Positions 18,403 to 27,566 of a DNA stretch of 64,000 bases are shown in pieces (position 1 is the first letter of the stretch; the number at the start of each line of letters is the position of its first letter). Both the position numbers and the translations under genes were made by a program. This stretch comes from Nitrospirota bacterium (GTDB lineage: Bacteria; Nitrospirota; UBA9217). The stretch covers positions 43,420-107,419 of the forward strand of contig JAOUEV010000001.1 of NCBI GenBank assembly GCA_029858565.1, given 5' to 3'. Under the pieces are notes generated by a model that was not told where the DNA came from, did not search any database, and was given only the letters and a program-made list of their open reading frames with translations.

Positions 18403-19960
18403 GAGTCTGTCGGACTTAGCAATCTGATCCGACGACTGTTTGAACCAATTTCTAGAATCATCAGCCTTATGATCGGTTCTCTTTGATCAAATATGGTTCT
18501 GATTTGTTCTTTCTTATCGATTCAACTCAAGGTATGCAGCCTTTTTAAGTTCCAGGCGATGCAAACGAGGTCCCATTCGCCTTGTACGGCTACGAAACCG
18601 CGCAGCAGGAACTGCCGGAAGCCCATAACCGCTTTGATGATGCCGAAGACCGGTTCCACCGTGCTCTTGCGTTTGGCATAGACCTTTTTGCCTGCTTGAG
18701 TCCGGAGACGATGCTTCATCCTGGTGACCGCATCGGCATCAGGCGGCGGTGGCAACGGTTCACGGAACCGATCCAAGAGCGGCTGGTTATGCTGATCCCG
18801 GCCAAAAGCAAGGTACGGCGTAATCTTGTTCTTCTCGCAGGCACCGACGTTGGCTTCGCTGTAGAAACCGTTGTCGGTGATAATTGCATCCACCGTGCCG
18901 AGTTCTTCGGGTAATGCAGCGAGGTTTTCGATTGTCGGTTCCACTTCGCGCTTATCGTTTGTCTGTTGGGTTACATGGCTGGCGACGATCATCATGGATT
19001 CGATATCAACACCAGCCTGAGCATTGTAAGCCTGTTCAAAGCCGCCGCCGGACTTCTTCATGATCCGGGATTCGCCGTCCGTCAGGTTGACCTGGTCTTT
19101 GCCTTGGATACCGGGTTCGGGAGGTTCCGGTTTTCGGCCACGAGACTTTTTGCCGGTTTGCTGTTCTTTTTCAGCGCGCTCGGCCAGCTTTTTATCATAG
19201 GCTTCTTTTTCCTGGGCAAAACGCTCTGCGGCCCGCCGTTCGATCTCGGCTTTGGCGTTGGCTATGGCCTTGAGACGCTCGGTCCGCCGGGATAGTTCTT
19301 CCGGGATGCTAATTCCATCCGGTAGATCAGCCTGATCAGCTGCTTCGGCCTGGCGGAGAAGCTCGGCAACTTCTGCCTTGAGCTGTTCTTCGAGTTTGCA
19401 TGCGTGGGCATAGCTCAGGGCTTTATGCTTCGAGGCATTTGCCTTGACCTTGGTCCCGTCAAGACTGACAGTGCCCAGCTTCAAGACCCCCGCCTGTCCG
19501 GCGATCAGGAGGATCTGGACGAACAGCGGCTTGAGCTGCGACAGAAACCGCTTCCGGAAAACGGCGATAGTGTCATGATCCGGATGCGTATTTGCAGCAA
19601 TGAATCGGAAGGCAACCGAATCATAGGTGCTCCGCTCCAGTTTCCGGCTGGAGAACACCCCAGTGGCGTATCCATAGAACAGAAGGGCCAGAAGCATCTC
19701 GGGATTATATGGCTGGGAACCGCGCCCCGCATATGCGGCTTTCAAAGAGCTGAGATCGAGCTGATCCAAGATCTCGACGACGAATCGGGCCAGGTGATCT
19801 TCGGGCAGCCAGTCCTGAAGCGACGGCGGCAGCAAATAGAGTGTTGATTGATCGTAATTGATAAACTTTGCGCTCATTTCTGTTCAACCTCGCTACGTGC
19901 GATTGAATAGCTGAGCGGACTATAACATATTTGATTTAGTCGGGAAAGTCCGACAGACTC
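18403..19960. mobile_element. IS1182-like insertion sequence with CTAG target duplication
   Basis: A 1558-bp element bounded by perfect 15-bp inverted repeats GAGTCTGTCGGACTT (18403-18417) and its complement (19946-19960). It is flanked on both sides by the tetranucleotide CTAG (18399-18402 and 19961-19964), consistent with a 4-bp target duplication. It carries one transposase gene on the minus strand. It lies between the fad operon promoter side and the DEAD-box gene and does not interrupt a recognisable gene. Confidence 0.88.
18522..19877 (-). CDS. IS1182-family transposase
   Basis: A 451-residue transposase. The N-terminal DUF772-type region begins MSAKFINYDQSTLYLLPPSL and contains PYNPEMLLALLFYGYATGVF. 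DDE catalytic-core stretches are GTVSLDGTKVKANASKHK, DAIITDNGFYSEANV and a C-terminal KRKSTVEPVFGIIK. A ~60-residue charged coiled-coil insertion (residues ~165-245, rich in Ala/Glu/Lys) is usual for the family. The frame is intact, so the copy may be active. Confidence 0.9.
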   Translation of the reverse strand: MSAKFINYDQSTLYLLPPSLQDWLPEDHLARFVVEILDQLDLSSLKAAYAGRGSQPYNPEMLLALLFYGYATGVFSSRKLERSTYDSVAFRFIAANTHPDHDTIAVFRKRFLSQLKPLFVQILLIAGQAGVLKLGTVSLDGTKVKANASKHKALSYAHACKLEEQLKAEVAELLRQAEAADQADLPDGISIPEELSRRTERLKAIANAKAEIERRAAERFAQEKEAYDKKLAERAEKEQQTGKKSRGRKPEPPEPGIQGKDQVNLTDGESRIMKKSGGGFEQAYNAQAGVDIESMMIVASHVTQQTNDKREVEPTIENLAALPEELGTVDAIITDNGFYSEANVGACEKNKITPYLAFGRDQHNQPLLDRFREPLPPPPDADAVTRMKHRLRTQAGKKVYAKRKSTVEPVFGIIKAVMGFRQFLLRGFVAVQGEWDLVCIAWNLKRLHTLS

Positions 19961-20059
19961 CTAGGCAGTTGATAGCATGGCTTTATTTCGTATATCGAGT
20001 GGTGCAGATTGCGTTGCAGATGACTTCCGGGGCAGGAAAAGAATGACGAGCCGAAATGA

Positions 20060-21322
20060 TCAGCGTGATGGTCTGCGGGGCGGGCGGCCTCCGCCCGGAC
20101 CCGAGCGGTGCCGGGGCGGGGGAGCGCTCTGCCGCTTTTGTTCAGCCTGTTGGCGTTCTTCGGCAGTGCGACGGATCTCCTTATGGTACATATCGTCGGT
20201 CGCCCAGCCCGTAGGGACTTTCTGGCCGATGTACGCTTCGATGGCTTCGAGGGAATAGACATACTCTTCGCAGGCAAGACTGATCGCTTTGCCCTCGGCA
20301 CCGGCCCGGCCGGTCCTGCCGATGCGGTGCACATAGTCCTCGGCGTCCTGGGGAAGGTCGTAATTGATGACGTGGGTGATGCCTTCGACATGGATACCCC
20401 GGCTCGCGACATCGGTAGCCACGAGGACCGGCAGCCGGCCACCCTTGAAATCGTCGAGAAGCTTGAGGCGCTTCTTCTGAAGTATCTCCCCGGTGATCGC
20501 GGCGGCCTTCCAATTGTTCCTGATGAGGCGCTCAACGACCATTTCAGCTGCGCGGCGCGTGTTCACGAAGACGATCGCGCGCTCGGGTTTTTCCCGGGAG
20601 AGAATGCCCAGCAGCAGGGGGACCTTTTCATGCTTGCCCACGTGGTACAGGATCTGGTCAACTTTTTCCACCGTGACCTGCTCGGGAGTGATCGAGATCT
20701 TTTCCGGCAGGTTCATGAACTCGTAGGCCAGTTCCATGACCCGGTAGGAGAGCGTTGCGGAAAAGAGCATGGATTGGCGTTTGGAGTAGTCGGGGAGCTT
20801 GCGAAGCAGGTAGCGGAGGTCATCGATGAAGCCCATGTCGAACATGCGGTCCGCTTCGTCGATCACCAGGTACCGGGTTTTCTTGAGGCTGTAGACGTGC
20901 TGTTTGTAATAATCAATGAGCCTGCCCGGCGTGCCGATCAGGACATCGACTCCCTTGGACAGCGTATCGCGTTGTTTTTCGTAGTCAATGCCGCCGTACA
21001 CGGCGAGGAAGCGGAAACCGGTGAATTTCCCGAGCCGCTCAGCTTCGTGGAATATCTGGTCGGCCAACTCACGCGTGGGCGCGATGATCAGCGCCTGCGG
21101 GGAATCGCCGGGGTCCACCACCGGATTGCGGGTCATGCGGGAGAAAAGGGAAATGAGGAAGGCCGCGGTCTTTCCCGTCCCGGTCTGCGACTGCGCGGCG
21201 ACATCTTCGCCTCGCACGGCGCGGGGGATTACCTGCTCCTGAACCTGCGTGCAGGTCGTAAAGCCGGAATGCTCGATGCCTTGTTGTACTTCGTAGGGAA
21301 GATCAAAATCGCTGAAGTTCAT
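20060..21322 (-). CDS. DEAD-box ATP-dependent RNA helicase
   Basis: A 420-residue RNA helicase with all motifs in order: Q motif GFTTCTQVQEQVIP, Walker A AQSQTGTGKTAA, PTRELA, VIDEADRMFDMGF, SAT, then the second RecA domain with ATDVASRGIHVEG and HRIGRTGRAG. The C-terminal ~35 residues are basic and Pro/Arg/Gly-rich, a typical RNA-binding tail. It resembles the RhlB/RhlE group and probably acts in RNA decay or ribosome assembly. It starts at ATG 21322; the tail ends close to the insertion sequence. Confidence 0.92.
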   Translation of the reverse strand: MNFSDFDLPYEVQQGIEHSGFTTCTQVQEQVIPRAVRGEDVAAQSQTGTGKTAAFLISLFSRMTRNPVVDPGDSPQALIIAPTRELADQIFHEAERLGKFTGFRFLAVYGGIDYEKQRDTLSKGVDVLIGTPGRLIDYYKQHVYSLKKTRYLVIDEADRMFDMGFIDDLRYLLRKLPDYSKRQSMLFSATLSYRVMELAYEFMNLPEKISITPEQVTVEKVDQILYHVGKHEKVPLLLGILSREKPERAIVFVNTRRAAEMVVERLIRNNWKAAAITGEILQKKRLKLLDDFKGGRLPVLVATDVASRGIHVEGITHVINYDLPQDAEDYVHRIGRTGRAGAEGKAISLACEEYVYSLEAIEAYIGQKVPTGWATDDMYHKEIRRTAEERQQAEQKRQSAPPPRHRSGPGGGRPPRRPSR

Positions 21323-21779
21323 GGGTCCGATCGTTGCGAAGACATTTTGTCAATGATTGTCGGCCACTACTATACCATAAATGCTGGAGACGACAAAGGG
21401 AAAAGAACAGGTGCGATCGTCATCAGCGATACAGACTGTTGACTAAAGTGACTATAAGGACAGATACGCTCCCCTATTGTTGTTCCGTTAAATGGTGTGA
21501 TGTCATGCTCATTCCGTGAAAGGACGATGTGCTTCCTGCCGGAGCGCACAGCGGAGTTTGGCGGGAAAAACAGCATTTTCTCGTCTACGATCGCCAGGAT
21601 CATGCGATTCGGCCGCGATGAAGTGAAAAAGCGCATAATAATTTCATGATGAAGAGAACAAGTATAATTGTGAATAATCCGCATAAAACAAAAAAATAAA
21701 GTACACATTTTAATTGGTGTTGATATAACTGTTGATAAATTGTCTAACATGAGGAAAGATAATTTTTTATTTTTTTCTG
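21323..21779. other. AT-rich intergenic region
   Basis: About 450 bases with no supported gene. From about 21,640 the sequence becomes clearly AT-rich, leading into the promoter of the MNT/HEPN pair. A minus-strand frame across it (21370-21855) has no recognisable content. Confidence 0.5.
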
Positions 21780-21809
21780 TTGACAAATTATGAACTCTTG
21801 TTGTATATT
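21780..21809 (+). promoter_or_regulatory. Sigma70-type promoter for MNT/HEPN pair
   Basis: TTGACA at 21780-21785, an 18-base spacer and TATATT at 21804-21809, 22 bases before the TTG start at 21831. Confidence 0.65.
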
Positions 21810-21830
21810 TGTCCACGAGGTGAACAGAAG

Positions 21831-22397
21831 TTGCTATCGAAACTCTTCTCTTCAACGAGAGCCGAACTTCTGAGCCTGTTCTTTAACAATCCGGACGAGA
21901 AGTTCTACCTCAGGGAGATCGCCCGGCATATCGGCAAGGACGCGGCCGGTATCAAGCGGGAGCTCGATACCCTGGTGAAGATCGGGCTCCTGGCCTGGGA
22001 AAAGCGGGGAGTGCAGAAGTACTACTTCGCAGACAAAGGCTCCCCGATCTTCTCGGAAATGAAAGGCCTGATCTTCAAGACCACGGGCGTGCAGGGCGCG
22101 ATCAAGGCGGCGCTCACGAGGCTCAAAGGGGTGCAGGCGGCATTCATCTACGGCTCCTTTGCCAAGGGTTCGGAAAAAGAGGACAGCAATATCAACCTGA
22201 TGGTGATCGGCCAGGTGAACATCACGGAACTGAACGACGTGGTGGTAGGGCTCGAAGAGAAGCTGAAACGCGAGATCGACTACCTGGCCTTTGACGAGCA
22301 GGAATACCGGAAACGGAAGGAAACGAAGGACCCCTTCATCCGGGAGATCGTGAAAGGAAAAAAGCTCATCCTGCTGGGCAAGGACGATGACGTATGA
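21831..22397 (+). CDS. Winged-helix / nucleotidyltransferase (MNT) fusion, likely antitoxin-type partner
   Basis: A 188-residue protein. Residues 1-75 form an ArsR-like winged helix (FYLREIARHIGKDAAGIKRE), followed by a minimal nucleotidyltransferase fold from about 95. The NT signature reads GSFAKGSEKEDSNINLMVIG. The usual GSx(10)DxD aspartates are replaced by Asn (SNIN instead of SDID), so nucleotidyl transfer is probably lost. Start TTG 21831 is chosen because GAGGTGA precedes it and the promoter occupies the upstream part of the open frame. It overlaps the HEPN gene by 11 bases, the layout of HEPN/MNT toxin-antitoxin pairs. Confidence 0.8.
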   Translation: MLSKLFSSTRAELLSLFFNNPDEKFYLREIARHIGKDAAGIKRELDTLVKIGLLAWEKRGVQKYYFADKGSPIFSEMKGLIFKTTGVQGAIKAALTRLKGVQAAFIYGSFAKGSEKEDSNINLMVIGQVNITELNDVVVGLEEKLKREIDYLAFDEQEYRKRKETKDPFIREIVKGKKLILLGKDDDV

Positions 22398-22869
22398 AGC
22401 GCTCCAAGAGATGGGGCTGGAGGAGCGGGCACCTGAGATCGCCGAAGTAATGGGTCTGATGATACGGGCCGAGCGCGATCTGGCAACGGCCCGGTTGCTC
22501 CAGGACAAGGACGAGGAATGGTCCTACGCCGCGGCGTATCAAGCCATGGCCCGGTCCGGGAGAGCGCTCATCATGTCCGAGGGATACCGGCCCAAGGGGC
22601 CCCGGAGCAGGGATACCCATAAGACAGTAGTGACCGCTTCGGGAGTGATCCTGGGCGATAAGTTCAAGAGCCTGATCAATAAGTTCGACCGGATGCGCAG
22701 GAAGTACCAGAACTTCATGGTCGAGAGCGTAAGCATGGTATCCCGTTATGAAGCAGGGCAGGCCATCAAGGACGCGGAAGAGCTCTTCGGGATCGTAAGT
22801 TCACGGCTGCGGGAAAAGTACTCGCAGATGTCATTGCTGAACGATGTACCTCAGCTCGTATCCAGATAA
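22387..22869 (+). CDS. HEPN-domain protein
   Basis: A 160-residue helical protein of the HEPN family. Its core MIRAERDLATARLL and EWSYAAAYQAMARSGRALIM is followed by RSRDTHKTVV, which supplies an Rx4H motif of HEPN ribonucleases. It starts within the last codons of the MNT gene. In canonical pairs the MNT partner AMPylates or blocks the HEPN toxin. The partner here lacks catalytic Asp residues, so the pair may work by binding only or may have another role. Confidence 0.82.
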   Translation: MTYEALQEMGLEERAPEIAEVMGLMIRAERDLATARLLQDKDEEWSYAAAYQAMARSGRALIMSEGYRPKGPRSRDTHKTVVTASGVILGDKFKSLINKFDRMRRKYQNFMVESVSMVSRYEAGQAIKDAEELFGIVSSRLREKYSQMSLLNDVPQLVSR

Positions 22870-22914
22870 AGGCCGCTTGAATCGAATGCGGTGACCGAAA
22901 GGGGGTGGACAACA

Positions 22915-22974
22915 ATGCCGGCGAAGAAGAAAGCTGCCAAGAAGAAGGCGAAGAAAAAGGCGAAGAAAAAGTAG
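22915..22974 (+). CDS. 19-residue lysine-rich peptide (copy 1)
   Basis: A tiny frame starting MPAKKKAAKKKAKK and ending in KKK, 13 of 19 residues Lys. It is preceded by a strong AAGGGGGTGG site and followed by a 24-base palindrome. A second peptide of the same length and design begins 135 bases downstream. Such KxxK-rich peptides resemble the tails of histone-H1-like proteins and could bind nucleic acid or polyphosphate; this is inference from charge only. Confidence 0.5.
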   Translation: MPAKKKAAKKKAKKKAKKK

Positions 22975-23004
22975 TCTTTGAATACATTGCCCCGAGATGG
23001 GGAA

Positions 23005-23028
23005 ACGCCGGGGGATCTCCCCCGGCGT
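23005..23028 (+). terminator. Strong palindrome, probable terminator between the two lysine-rich peptides
   Basis: Near-perfect 24-base inverted repeat (ACGCCGGGGGAT / CTCCCCCGGCGT) followed by CATTTAAT. The U-tract is short, so it may be a weak terminator or an mRNA-stabilising hairpin. Confidence 0.5.
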
Positions 23029-23109
23029 CATTTAATCAATAATTCGTCCGCAGTCGAGGACGTTTTCCAGGGCTTCGCCCCTAACCTAAGCAAGGAAGGA
23101 GATCGAAAC

Positions 23110-23169
23110 ATGCCCGCAAAGAAAAAAGCCCCGGCCAAGAAGGCCAAGAAGACCACGAAGAAGAAATAG
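23110..23169 (+). CDS. 19-residue lysine-rich peptide (copy 2)
   Basis: Reads MPAKKKAPAKKAKK and ends TTKKK, the same length as copy 1 and the same MPAKKKA start. AAGGAAGGAGAT supplies the ribosome site. The in-frame extension back to 22978 is not protein-like. A strong terminator follows at 23220. The repetition of start sequence, length and ribosome site argues for real expression of both. Confidence 0.5.
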   Translation: MPAKKKAPAKKAKKTTKKK

Positions 23170-23219
23170 CTGTGCCGAGCCTGTCAGGACGGCCATGCTC
23201 AAAAGCCATGAATATGGTT

Positions 23220-23253
23220 ACCACGAAGGACGTCTTCGTGGTTTTGTTTTTTT
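23220..23253 (+). terminator. Rho-independent terminator
   Basis: Stem ACCACGAAG / CTTCGTGGT with a 5-base loop, followed by TTTGTTTTTTT. Confidence 0.88.
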
Positions 23254-23379
23254 ATGGGAAGAAGAAAGAGCGGTTCAGAACACCCGTCGAGCCGAACACA
23301 CGTTGTGGTACGGAGACGGACGTGAACGTGCTCTTCTGTCCGGTGAGGTCTTCGCGCGGATGATCTGACCTCCCCACAT

Positions 23380-23408
23380 TTGAAATATCCGGCCGCTTGC
23401 TCTATAAT
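23380..23408 (+). promoter_or_regulatory. Sigma70-type promoter for ftsB
   Basis: TTGAAA (23380-23385), a 17-base spacer and TATAAT (23403-23408), 20 bases before the ftsB start codon. Confidence 0.7.
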
Positions 23409-23427
23409 GCGGTCGGATGGCTGAATT

Positions 23428-23766
23428 ATGGCAAGACGAAACTATGTACGGACCCCCCGCAGTCTGAAACGCACGGCCGGCAGGAAGAAACTGGTGATTG
23501 CCGCGGCCGTGGTAGCCGGGATTGCTTTGCTCTGGTCCCTGGTAATGGGAGAGATGGGGCTGGTGAAGTACTTGCGGATGAAGAACCAGGAGAATGCCCT
23601 GCGCGTCGAGATCGATCACCTGACCCAGGACAACCGCCGCCTGCTGCAGGAGGTCAAGGCGCTCAAGTACGATGCCGCGTATCTGGAGCGTCTTGCCCGG
23701 GACAAGATCGGCCTCGCCCGTCCCGGCGAGATCGTCTATTATTATGGCGATGTGGAGGTGCGGTAA
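23428..23766 (+). CDS. ftsB: Cell division protein FtsB/DivIC-like
   Basis: A 112-residue bitopic membrane protein. A basic N-terminal tail (1-20) is followed by one membrane helix (KLVIAAAVVAGIALLWSLV), a coiled coil (about 45-85) and the typical C-terminal ARDKIGLARPGEIVYYYG. FtsB-type proteins bridge FtsL and FtsQ in the divisome. In many genomes ftsB follows enolase; here it follows the lysine-rich peptides and precedes a GH57 gene. Confidence 0.85.
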   Translation: MARRNYVRTPRSLKRTAGRKKLVIAAAVVAGIALLWSLVMGEMGLVKYLRMKNQENALRVEIDHLTQDNRRLLQEVKALKYDAAYLERLARDKIGLARPGEIVYYYGDVEVR

Positions 23767-23882
23767 CTCTCCTTTTGGCGGTCTGCAGTATACTGTCGAT
23801 CATTCCTCGGGTTCCAATATTCGTTTGACACCTCTTCCCCCCGCTTGTATCATTAGAGACATACTGTTCCCGTGACCAAACC

Positions 23883-26087
23883 ATGTCTGATCATCCTCTT
23901 TCCATAGCCTTTGTCTGGCACATGCACCAGCCCTACTACAAGGACGACCTGACGGGCTCGTACATCCTGCCCTGGGTGCGCATGCACGGCATCAAGGACT
24001 ACTACGACATGCCGGCCATGCTCCGGGACTTTCCCGCGGTGCACCAGACCTTCAACCTCGTTCCCTCACTGATCAAACAGATCCAGGACTACGTGGAGAA
24101 CAACGCCACGGACAAGTTCCTGGACCTGACGATCAAGCCCGCGGAGAGCCTGACGCAGGAAGAGAAGCTATTCCTGCTCAAGAACTCATTCATGGCGAAC
24201 TGGGACACCATGATCAGGCCCTACCAGGCCTACTGGATGCTGCTCGATCGCCGGGGGAGGAGCGTGTCACCCCGGGACTTGGAGAGCGCCACGCGCTATT
24301 TCACGGTCCAGGACTACCGGGACCTGCAGGTGTGGTTCAACCTCACCTGGTTCGATCCTCTTTTCAAACAGGGAGATCCGCTCGTAAAGGGGCTGATCGA
24401 GAAGGGAAGCGGTTTCACCGAGGAGGAAAAATTGCTCCTGGTGAAGAAACAGCGCGAAGTGATGGGCCTGATCATCCCCGAGTACCGCCACCTGGCGGCG
24501 TTGGGAACGATCGAGCTCACGACCACTCCTTTTTACCATCCCATCATGCCCTTGTTGTTCGATACGGATCTGGCCAAGGTCGCTGAACCGAACATCAGTC
24601 TGCCTCAGAACCGGTTCTGCCATCCCGAGGATGTGCGCGTGCAGGTGGAGCGCGCCCTGGCCTATCATGAGAGATTCTTCGGATCCCGGCCCACGGGCAT
24701 GTGGCCTTCCGAGGGCTCTGTTGCCGAGGAGATCATCCCGCTCCTGGCCGATGCGGGCATCAAATGGATCGGCACTGACGAGGGTGTTCTTGCCCGTTCC
24801 CTGGGCGTAACGATCGAACGGGACTTCGGCGGGGTCATGAAGCATCCGGACCTGCTCTGCAAACCCTACCGCGCGGGCAAAGGCGACAAGAACCTATCAG
24901 TGATATTCCGCGACCACACCCTGTCTGACCTCGTGGGTTTCGTCTATTCCAAGTGGGATTACAAGAACGCGGTGAACGACCTCATCGAGCGGCTGCACCG
25001 CATCCGGAAAGGCGTGGGGAACACGCCGCACCTGGTCTCTATCATCCTGGACGGCGAGAACGCCTGGGAGTACTACCAGAACGACGGACGGGATTTCTTT
25101 CTCGCGCTTTACGAGCGGCTGAGCAGGGAGCAGGGGCTCAAATGCGTTACCGTGGGCGAGTATCTGAAGGACCATCCGCCCGCGGACGGGATCGACCGGT
25201 TGCACGCGGGCTCCTGGATCTCGGCGAACTACCGCGTCTGGATCGGTCACGAGGAGGACAACCGGGCCTGGGACCTCCTGGGCCAGACCCGCGACGCGCT
25301 GGTGCAGTTCGCCAACAGCAACGGCGACGCCGGGGCGGTCGAGCAGGCCTGGGAGGAGATCTACATCGCAGAGGGCAGTGATTGGTGCTGGTGGTACGGG
25401 GACGACCATTTTTCCGAGAACGACCAGGAGTTCGACCTTCTGTTCCGGACGCACCTCATGAACGTCTACCGGATCATCGGCCTCGACGTGCCTGACGAAC
25501 TGCACATCCCGATCCTGCGCGAGGACCGGGAAGCGCGGCCCACGGTGGAGCTGACCGCCCTGATCTCTCCGTCCATCGACGGCCAGGTCACCAACTATTT
25601 CGAATGGCTCTCCGCGGGCTACTACGACGTTGCGCGCGGCGGCGGCGCCATGCACCGGGGCGACAGCATCATCAGCCATATCTATTACGGTTTCGACCTT
25701 CGCAACCTTTTCCTCCGGCTGGACCCGAGCCAGAGCCTGCAGGACGACAAGGTGGCGGACCTGACGTTCTATGTAAACTTCCTGTCGCCAAAGGGACTGG
25801 ACGCGGAGATCCGGCTCGCGCCGCAACAGCGCAGGGTGACCGCAGCCCTGTTCCGGGGAAGGAACGGCGAGCGCAGCCGGGTCGCGGCACTCGACATGAT
25901 CTCCGCCAACGAGATAATCGAACTGGCGATCCCCTTTGAATCGCTCGGTGTGAAGCCGGGCAGCGGCGTCCATTTCTTTGTCACCGTGGAGCGAAAGGGT
26001 TCCGAAGTGGAAAAATGGCCCTTCCGCGGCTTCATTCAGGTGACCGTACCGAACGACGATTTTGAAGCCACCATGTGGCAGGTCTAG
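23883..26087 (+). CDS. Glycoside hydrolase family 57 protein
   Basis: A 734-residue GH57 enzyme. It opens with the family signature FVWHMHQPYY and has the nucleophile-type Glu in MWPSEGS (about residue 276), the second catalytic region in IILDGENAWEYY (about residue 390) and a tryptophan-rich EGSDWCWWYGDDH near 500. The last ~170 residues form a beta-rich domain. Retaining GH57 enzymes act on alpha-1,4 glucans (amylase, glucanotransferase or branching activity), so a role in glycogen handling is likely. No signal peptide is present, so it is cytosolic. Substrate class cannot be settled by reading alone. Confidence 0.88.
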   Translation: MSDHPLSIAFVWHMHQPYYKDDLTGSYILPWVRMHGIKDYYDMPAMLRDFPAVHQTFNLVPSLIKQIQDYVENNATDKFLDLTIKPAESLTQEEKLFLLKNSFMANWDTMIRPYQAYWMLLDRRGRSVSPRDLESATRYFTVQDYRDLQVWFNLTWFDPLFKQGDPLVKGLIEKGSGFTEEEKLLLVKKQREVMGLIIPEYRHLAALGTIELTTTPFYHPIMPLLFDTDLAKVAEPNISLPQNRFCHPEDVRVQVERALAYHERFFGSRPTGMWPSEGSVAEEIIPLLADAGIKWIGTDEGVLARSLGVTIERDFGGVMKHPDLLCKPYRAGKGDKNLSVIFRDHTLSDLVGFVYSKWDYKNAVNDLIERLHRIRKGVGNTPHLVSIILDGENAWEYYQNDGRDFFLALYERLSREQGLKCVTVGEYLKDHPPADGIDRLHAGSWISANYRVWIGHEEDNRAWDLLGQTRDALVQFANSNGDAGAVEQAWEEIYIAEGSDWCWWYGDDHFSENDQEFDLLFRTHLMNVYRIIGLDVPDELHIPILREDREARPTVELTALISPSIDGQVTNYFEWLSAGYYDVARGGGAMHRGDSIISHIYYGFDLRNLFLRLDPSQSLQDDKVADLTFYVNFLSPKGLDAEIRLAPQQRRVTAALFRGRNGERSRVAALDMISANEIIELAIPFESLGVKPGSGVHFFVTVERKGSEVEKWPFRGFIQVTVPNDDFEATMWQV

Positions 26088-26138
26088 GCAACTGCTCTTC
26101 CCGCATCCATCCCGAAGTCACCTTCACTGTGACGCGCC

Positions 26139-27566
26139 ATGAACGTTCTTATCATCAGCACCAACCGGAACCGCTTTCCCATGCCCGTGATGCCCATCGG
26201 TGCGTGTCTTGTCGCTGAATCTGCCGAGCGGATGGGACACCGCGTCGCTTTCCTTGACATGATGTTCCTGCAGGATCCGCTGGGATCGGTCACCGCGGCG
26301 ATCAAAGAGACCCGGCCCGACGTGATCGGCATTTCGGTCAGGAACATTGACAATAACGACCGTGCCGGCCCGGTCTTTTTCATTGATGCCTTGCGCCCTC
26401 TCATGGCCGCGATTCGGCGGGAAACGGACGCCGTGACGATCCTCGGCGGAGCAGCAGTATCGGTCATGCCCGGCGAGATCCTCGAAGCGACAGGAGCGGA
26501 CGCCGCGGCAACGGGCGACGGTGAGATGCTCTTTCCGCAACTGCTGGACCGCATCTCGACGAACAGGTCCTATGATGATCTGCCCGGCGTAGTCGTTCCG
26601 GGGGGCTCGCCGGTGCATCATGCTCCGCGCAGCCCAGCGGGACTGGGCAGCGAGTGCCTCGCGCCCGCTTACTCCCGATGGATCGATGTGCGGGCCTATC
26701 AGGAACAGATGGCGACCGCGCCGGTCCAGAGCAAGCAGGGCTGCCCGTTCCAGTGCGTGTACTGCACCTATCGGAAGATCGAGGGAAGGACCTTTCGCAC
26801 TGCCGATCCCGCTGCTGTGGCCGACCGGGTCGCGGAGCTTGCAGCACGCGGGACCAGGGATATCGAATTTGTGGACAGCGTGTTCAACGCACCGGCAGAC
26901 CATGCGATGGAGGTCTGTGAAGTCCTGGCGCGTACGCGGCACAAGGCGCGGATCCAGAGCCTGGAGCTGAATCCCACGTTCTTCAACGACGGCCTTCTCA
27001 CGACCATGGAGCGGGCGGGCTTTGTCGGATACGGCCTGACGGTCGAGAGTGCTTCGGACCCGGTGCTCGCGGGGCTCAGGAAAGGATTCACCGCTGCCGA
27101 AGTACAGAATGCGGCAGATATTGTTAGAAGGCACAAGCTGCCCTGCGCGTGGATATTTTTACTCGGCGGGCCGGGAGAGACGCAGGAAACCGTTCGCGAG
27201 ACGCTCAGGTTCGCCGAACGGTCCATCCGAAAAAGCGATGTGGTATTCTTCAACATCGGTATCCGTATCTATCCCGCCACCGGACTGGACAATATCGCTC
27301 GCAGCCAGGGGCTTCTTGACCTGCAGCGCGAAGATATGCTCGCACCGGTGTTCTATCTTTCTCCTGAGGTGGATGGCGGCTGGCTTGTTTCCGAGGTGCG
27401 GGGATTCATGGCCGGTCACATGAATGTGATCAATGCAGACACGCTGAGCCTGCCGATCTTGCCGATGGTCAACCGCGCAGGGTTCCGGCTGGGATTACGT
27501 CCGCCGCTGTGGAAACATACTCGGTTCATCCGGCGAGGGCTGCGCATGGCGGGCATGGATGTGTGA
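26139..27566 (+). CDS. B12-binding-domain radical SAM protein
   Basis: A 475-residue protein. An N-terminal cobalamin-binding-like Rossmann domain (about 1-140, with MPIGACLVAESAERMGHRVA and ILGGAAVSVMPGE) precedes a radical SAM barrel with the cluster motif CPFQCVYC near residue 202. FLLGGPGETQETV marks the later strand. Such enzymes perform methylations or rearrangements on lipids and natural products, or tRNA modification. The gene lies directly upstream of a type III polyketide synthase on the same strand, which suggests, but does not prove, a shared biosynthetic pathway. Confidence 0.85.
   Translation: MNVLIISTNRNRFPMPVMPIGACLVAESAERMGHRVAFLDMMFLQDPLGSVTAAIKETRPDVIGISVRNIDNNDRAGPVFFIDALRPLMAAIRRETDAVTILGGAAVSVMPGEILEATGADAAATGDGEMLFPQLLDRISTNRSYDDLPGVVVPGGSPVHHAPRSPAGLGSECLAPAYSRWIDVRAYQEQMATAPVQSKQGCPFQCVYCTYRKIEGRTFRTADPAAVADRVAELAARGTRDIEFVDSVFNAPADHAMEVCEVLARTRHKARIQSLELNPTFFNDGLLTTMERAGFVGYGLTVESASDPVLAGLRKGFTAAEVQNAADIVRRHKLPCAWIFLLGGPGETQETVRETLRFAERSIRKSDVVFFNIGIRIYPATGLDNIARSQGLLDLQREDMLAPVFYLSPEVDGGWLVSEVRGFMAGHMNVINADTLSLPILPMVNRAGFRLGLRPPLWKHTRFIRRGLRMAGMDV

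Noticed and set aside
24897..25973. 358-codon minus-strand frame opposite the GH57 gene
   Set aside because: Antisense shadow of a well-supported enzyme, low-complexity composition.
26124..27134. 336-codon minus-strand frame opposite the radical SAM gene
   Set aside because: No family features, and the plus-strand gene has the complete cluster motif.
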